The notes below the pieces were generated by a model that saw only the letters and a list, made by a program, of their open reading frames with translations, did not search any database and was not told the origin of the DNA. 64,000 nucleotides of DNA from Bacteroidales bacterium (GTDB lineage: Bacteria > Bacteroidota > Bacteroidia > Bacteroidales > UBA10428): the NCBI GenBank assembly GCA_016934055.1, contig JAFGTR010000042.1, positions 34,456-98,455 of the forward strand. Direction: 5' to 3'. Below are positions 62,050-64,000 of this stretch, one piece after another; positions within the stretch are counted from its first letter, which is position 1, and every line of letters begins with the position of its first letter. The translations under genes were made by a program, and so were the position numbers.

Positions 62050-63474
62050 ATGGTATTCAGCAGCATCGTTTTTCTCCTGTACTTTTTACCTGCTTTCCTG
62101 ATTACCTATTATCTTGTTCCCGGAAAAATAAAGAACATGGTCATCTTGCTTTTCAGCATCTTCTTTTACAGCTGGGGAGCGCCACGTTTTATCTTTGTAA
62201 TATTAGGCACTACTTTTCTTGATTTTCATCTGGTAAGATGGATGTCACACACGAAAAAAGACCCGCACCGGAAACTTATGCTAACCCTTTCGGTGTCAAT
62301 AAACCTGGGACTGTTGTTCTATTTTAAGTATTCCAATTTCTTTGTCGAGAATGTAAATGCCTTCCTCCATCTGTTCGGCATAAACGATATTCACTGGACA
62401 AAACTTGTACTGCCAATAGGTATCTCCTTTTATACATTTGAAACCATAACCTATGTAGTAGATGTGTACCGTCGGATACATAAGCCATTGAATAATTTCT
62501 GGGAATATCAGCTTTACATTATATTGTTTCCCAAATTGATCGCAGGTCCTATTATTCGTTACCATGACCTTGCTGATCAAATATCTGACCGTTCGCATAA
62601 TGAAACCGTTGACAACAGGATCACCGGCTTTTACCGTTTTGTCATCGGCCTTTCAAAAAAGGTATTGATTGCCAACCATATGGGACAATACGCTGATACG
62701 GTTTTTACCATTGACTTTGCACAGCTTAATTCTGCTACTGCATGGATGGGCATTCTCGCTTATACCTTCCAGATCTATTTCGACTTTTCCGGATATTCAG
62801 ATATGGCTCTCGGGATAGGGAAAATGATAGGATTTAAGTTCCCTGAAAATTTTGATAATCCCTATACATCCACCAGCATAACTGAATTCTGGCGACGCTG
62901 GCATATTTCACTGGGAGCCTGGATGCGCAACTATTTATATATTCCATTAGGCGGAAACCGGGTTAAGACAAAAGGGCGACTTTATTTCAATCTGTGGTTT
63001 GTATTTCTTGCCTCAGGATTATGGCATGGTGCCTCATGGAGTTTTGTTTTCTGGGGAGCATATCATGGATTGTTCCTGGTACTCGAACGCATCTTTCTTT
63101 TAAAGCTATATGCAAAAATCGGGAAATTACCCTGTGTGCTGATTAACTTTCTTATCGTGGTTATTGGCTGGGTTTTTTTCAGAATCGAGAATATTCAGGA
63201 AGCCTTCATTTATGTAAAACGTATGTTTGCTTTTACAGGAGGGCAATCGCACCCTGTTGACAGTGAGTTTATCGTGTTCCTGATAATAGCTGTAGTTTTC
63301 TCATTCTTTGTACTACTGCCCTTCGGCCAAAAAATACAGGATGCTGTTTATTTTGAATCTTATACAATGAAACGTTATTTTATTCTTGGGATTTTATTGC
63401 TGATTTTGTTAATGATATGTATCAGTTTCATTACGGCTTTTGGATTTAATCCTTTTATCTATTTTCGATTCTGA
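62050..63474 (+). CDS. MBOAT O-acyltransferase (AlgI-like), second copy
   Basis: A 474-residue polytopic protein closely matching alginate O-acetyltransferase AlgI. Features are FSSIVFLLYFLPAFLITYYL at the start, LVLPIGISFYTFETITYVVD, LIAGPIIRYHDLADQI, DFSGYSDMALGIGKMIGFKF, FWRRWHISLGAWMRNYLYIP, LGGNR and the catalytic His in LWHGASWSFVFWGAY. It transports and transfers acetyl groups to an exported polysaccharide. The next gene starts 3 nt after the stop codon and encodes an AlgJ-like protein, so the two are coupled. The length is typical for AlgI (about 470-520). Confidence 0.9.
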   Translation: MVFSSIVFLLYFLPAFLITYYLVPGKIKNMVILLFSIFFYSWGAPRFIFVILGTTFLDFHLVRWMSHTKKDPHRKLMLTLSVSINLGLLFYFKYSNFFVENVNAFLHLFGINDIHWTKLVLPIGISFYTFETITYVVDVYRRIHKPLNNFWEYQLYIILFPKLIAGPIIRYHDLADQISDRSHNETVDNRITGFYRFVIGLSKKVLIANHMGQYADTVFTIDFAQLNSATAWMGILAYTFQIYFDFSGYSDMALGIGKMIGFKFPENFDNPYTSTSITEFWRRWHISLGAWMRNYLYIPLGGNRVKTKGRLYFNLWFVFLASGLWHGASWSFVFWGAYHGLFLVLERIFLLKLYAKIGKLPCVLINFLIVVIGWVFFRIENIQEAFIYVKRMFAFTGGQSHPVDSEFIVFLIIAVVFSFFVLLPFGQKIQDAVYFESYTMKRYFILGILLLILLMICISFITAFGFNPFIYFRF

Positions 63475-63477
63475 TAA

Positions 63478-64000
63478 ATGAAAGAAGAAATAACACATAG
63501 AATAAAAAGCATTTTCTTCGGAAGTATCATAATTTTCTTGTTATTTCCTGTTTTTCAGAAACACACCGGGATAATTCATGAGATTGGCCTCAAAGGAGCC
63601 ATTAATAAACCGTGTAAACCTGATTTCTCGCTGCACGATTGGTTTGAAGCTGTTTTTCAGGAGAAAATGGAAACATACATGAATGAATCTTTTGGATTAC
63701 GCGGTTATTTTGTACGAATCCATAATCAATTAGCCTATACTTTTTTCCGAAAAGCAAAAGCCAATGGCGTAATAATCGGCAAACAAAAATATCTTTATGA
63801 GGAAAATTATATTAAAGCCTATTATGGCCTTGACTTCATTGGAGAAGAAAGTATTTTGTGCCGGATGCAGCATCTCAAATATTTACAGGACACCCTGGAG
63901 AAACTAAATAAGCATATTATTATTGTTTTTGCTGCAGGCAAAGGTTCTTTTTATCCGGAGTATTTTCCTGACAAATACAAAACCTGTAGAAAGAAGACCA
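63478..64000 (+). CDS. AlgJ/AlgX-like (DHHW/SGNH-type) protein, 5' part
   Basis: An open frame runs to the right edge, so only the first 174 residues are visible. A type-II membrane start (FFGSIIIFLLFPVFQ) is followed by ETYMNESFGLRGYFVRIHNQ and GVIIGKQKYLYEENYIKAYY. This is the typical N-terminal region of AlgJ/AlgX-like periplasmic SGNH-fold O-acetyltransferases. A later strand, KHIIIVFAAGKGSFYPEYFP, fits the central sheet. The ATG lies 3 nt after the MBOAT stop codon, which fits an AlgI-AlgJ-like pair for polysaccharide O-acetylation. The catalytic Asp-His-Ser set cannot be verified, as it lies beyond the window. Confidence 0.8.
   Translation, partial: MKEEITHRIKSIFFGSIIIFLLFPVFQKHTGIIHEIGLKGAINKPCKPDFSLHDWFEAVFQEKMETYMNESFGLRGYFVRIHNQLAYTFFRKAKANGVIIGKQKYLYEENYIKAYYGLDFIGEESILCRMQHLKYLQDTLEKLNKHIIIVFAAGKGSFYPEYFPDKYKTCRKKT

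Noticed and set aside
1..64000. tRNA, rRNA, integrase, IS transposase or phage genes
   Set aside because: None was recognised on either strand; the only mobile-looking DNA is non-coding repeats.

Overview
The window comes from a member of the Bacteroidota, most likely an anaerobe of the Bacteroidales/Marinilabiliales type. The evidence is Bacteroidota-specific families (DUF4290, DUF6483-like, the DUF4369-TlpA type), type IX secretion C-terminal sorting domains on secreted proteins, a 'PNVFTPNGD' gliding-type terminus, TAnnTTTG -7 promoter boxes and mostly weak Shine-Dalgarno sequences. An acyl-CoA dehydratase activase, a membrane pyrophosphatase, a hydrogenase-related membrane complex, a nine-heme cytochrome and a corrinoid methyl-transfer module point to anaerobic energy metabolism. 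No tRNA, rRNA, CRISPR, transposase or prophage gene was seen.

Layout. 1-6150 (+): 3' end of an ATP-grasp gene, a DUF434 protein, a 1418-residue double 2-hydroxyacyl-CoA dehydratase activase, and a small DUF6483-like protein. 6380-14090 (-): a six-gene operon for a group 4 hydrogenase/complex I-like membrane complex whose large subunit lacks the NiFe-binding cysteines and whose small subunit lacks most cluster ligands (an Ehr-type complex). Dispersed repeats interrupt it. 14300-16230 (-): DUF4290 and murA. 16480-18510 (+): a secreted CE15-like esterase behind a perfect LacI-type operator palindrome. 18540-20870 (-): UvrD/PcrA helicase. 21030-22450 (+): gliding/T9SS type-B protein. 22550-24700 (-): EF-G-like GTPase. 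24900-28200 (+): a UMF1-type MFS transporter overlapping a secreted GH29 fucosidase. 28250-37320 (-): glycogen operon (debranching enzyme, GT4, GH57, and a glycogen synthase-phosphorylase fusion). 37560-40640 (+): two TlpA-like lipoproteins with damaged thioredoxin sites, then LpxH. 40850-44220 (-): membrane pyrophosphatase and a steroid 5-alpha-reductase-like protein. 44470-51600 (+): helix-hairpin-helix protein with a barrel-like C-terminus, TonB-dependent receptor-like barrel, GH27 enzyme. 51690-54800 (-): secreted DUF362 protein and a DUF318 permease. 54950-59730 (+): corrinoid protein, UroD-like methyltransferase and DUF1638-histidine kinase, then the nonaheme cytochrome. 59980-64000 (+): two MBOAT O-acyltransferases and the start of an AlgJ-like protein.

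How the parts fit. Secreted GH29, GH27 and CE15 enzymes suggest use of plant or mucin-like glycans, with carbon stored as glycogen. The Ehr complex and pyrophosphatase are candidate ion pumps. The most unusual unit is the tightly packed three-gene cassette at 54953-58398. It couples a B12 protein and a MtaA/UroD-family protein with altered zinc ligands to a soluble histidine kinase carrying a DUF1638 domain, and may be a methyl-transfer-linked sensor.

The intergenic DNA is rich in repeats. There is a probable 89-bp MITE pair, a 36-bp tandem palindromic repeat, dispersed CCTGCCTG/CAGGCAGG palindromes and arrays with a 7-nt period.
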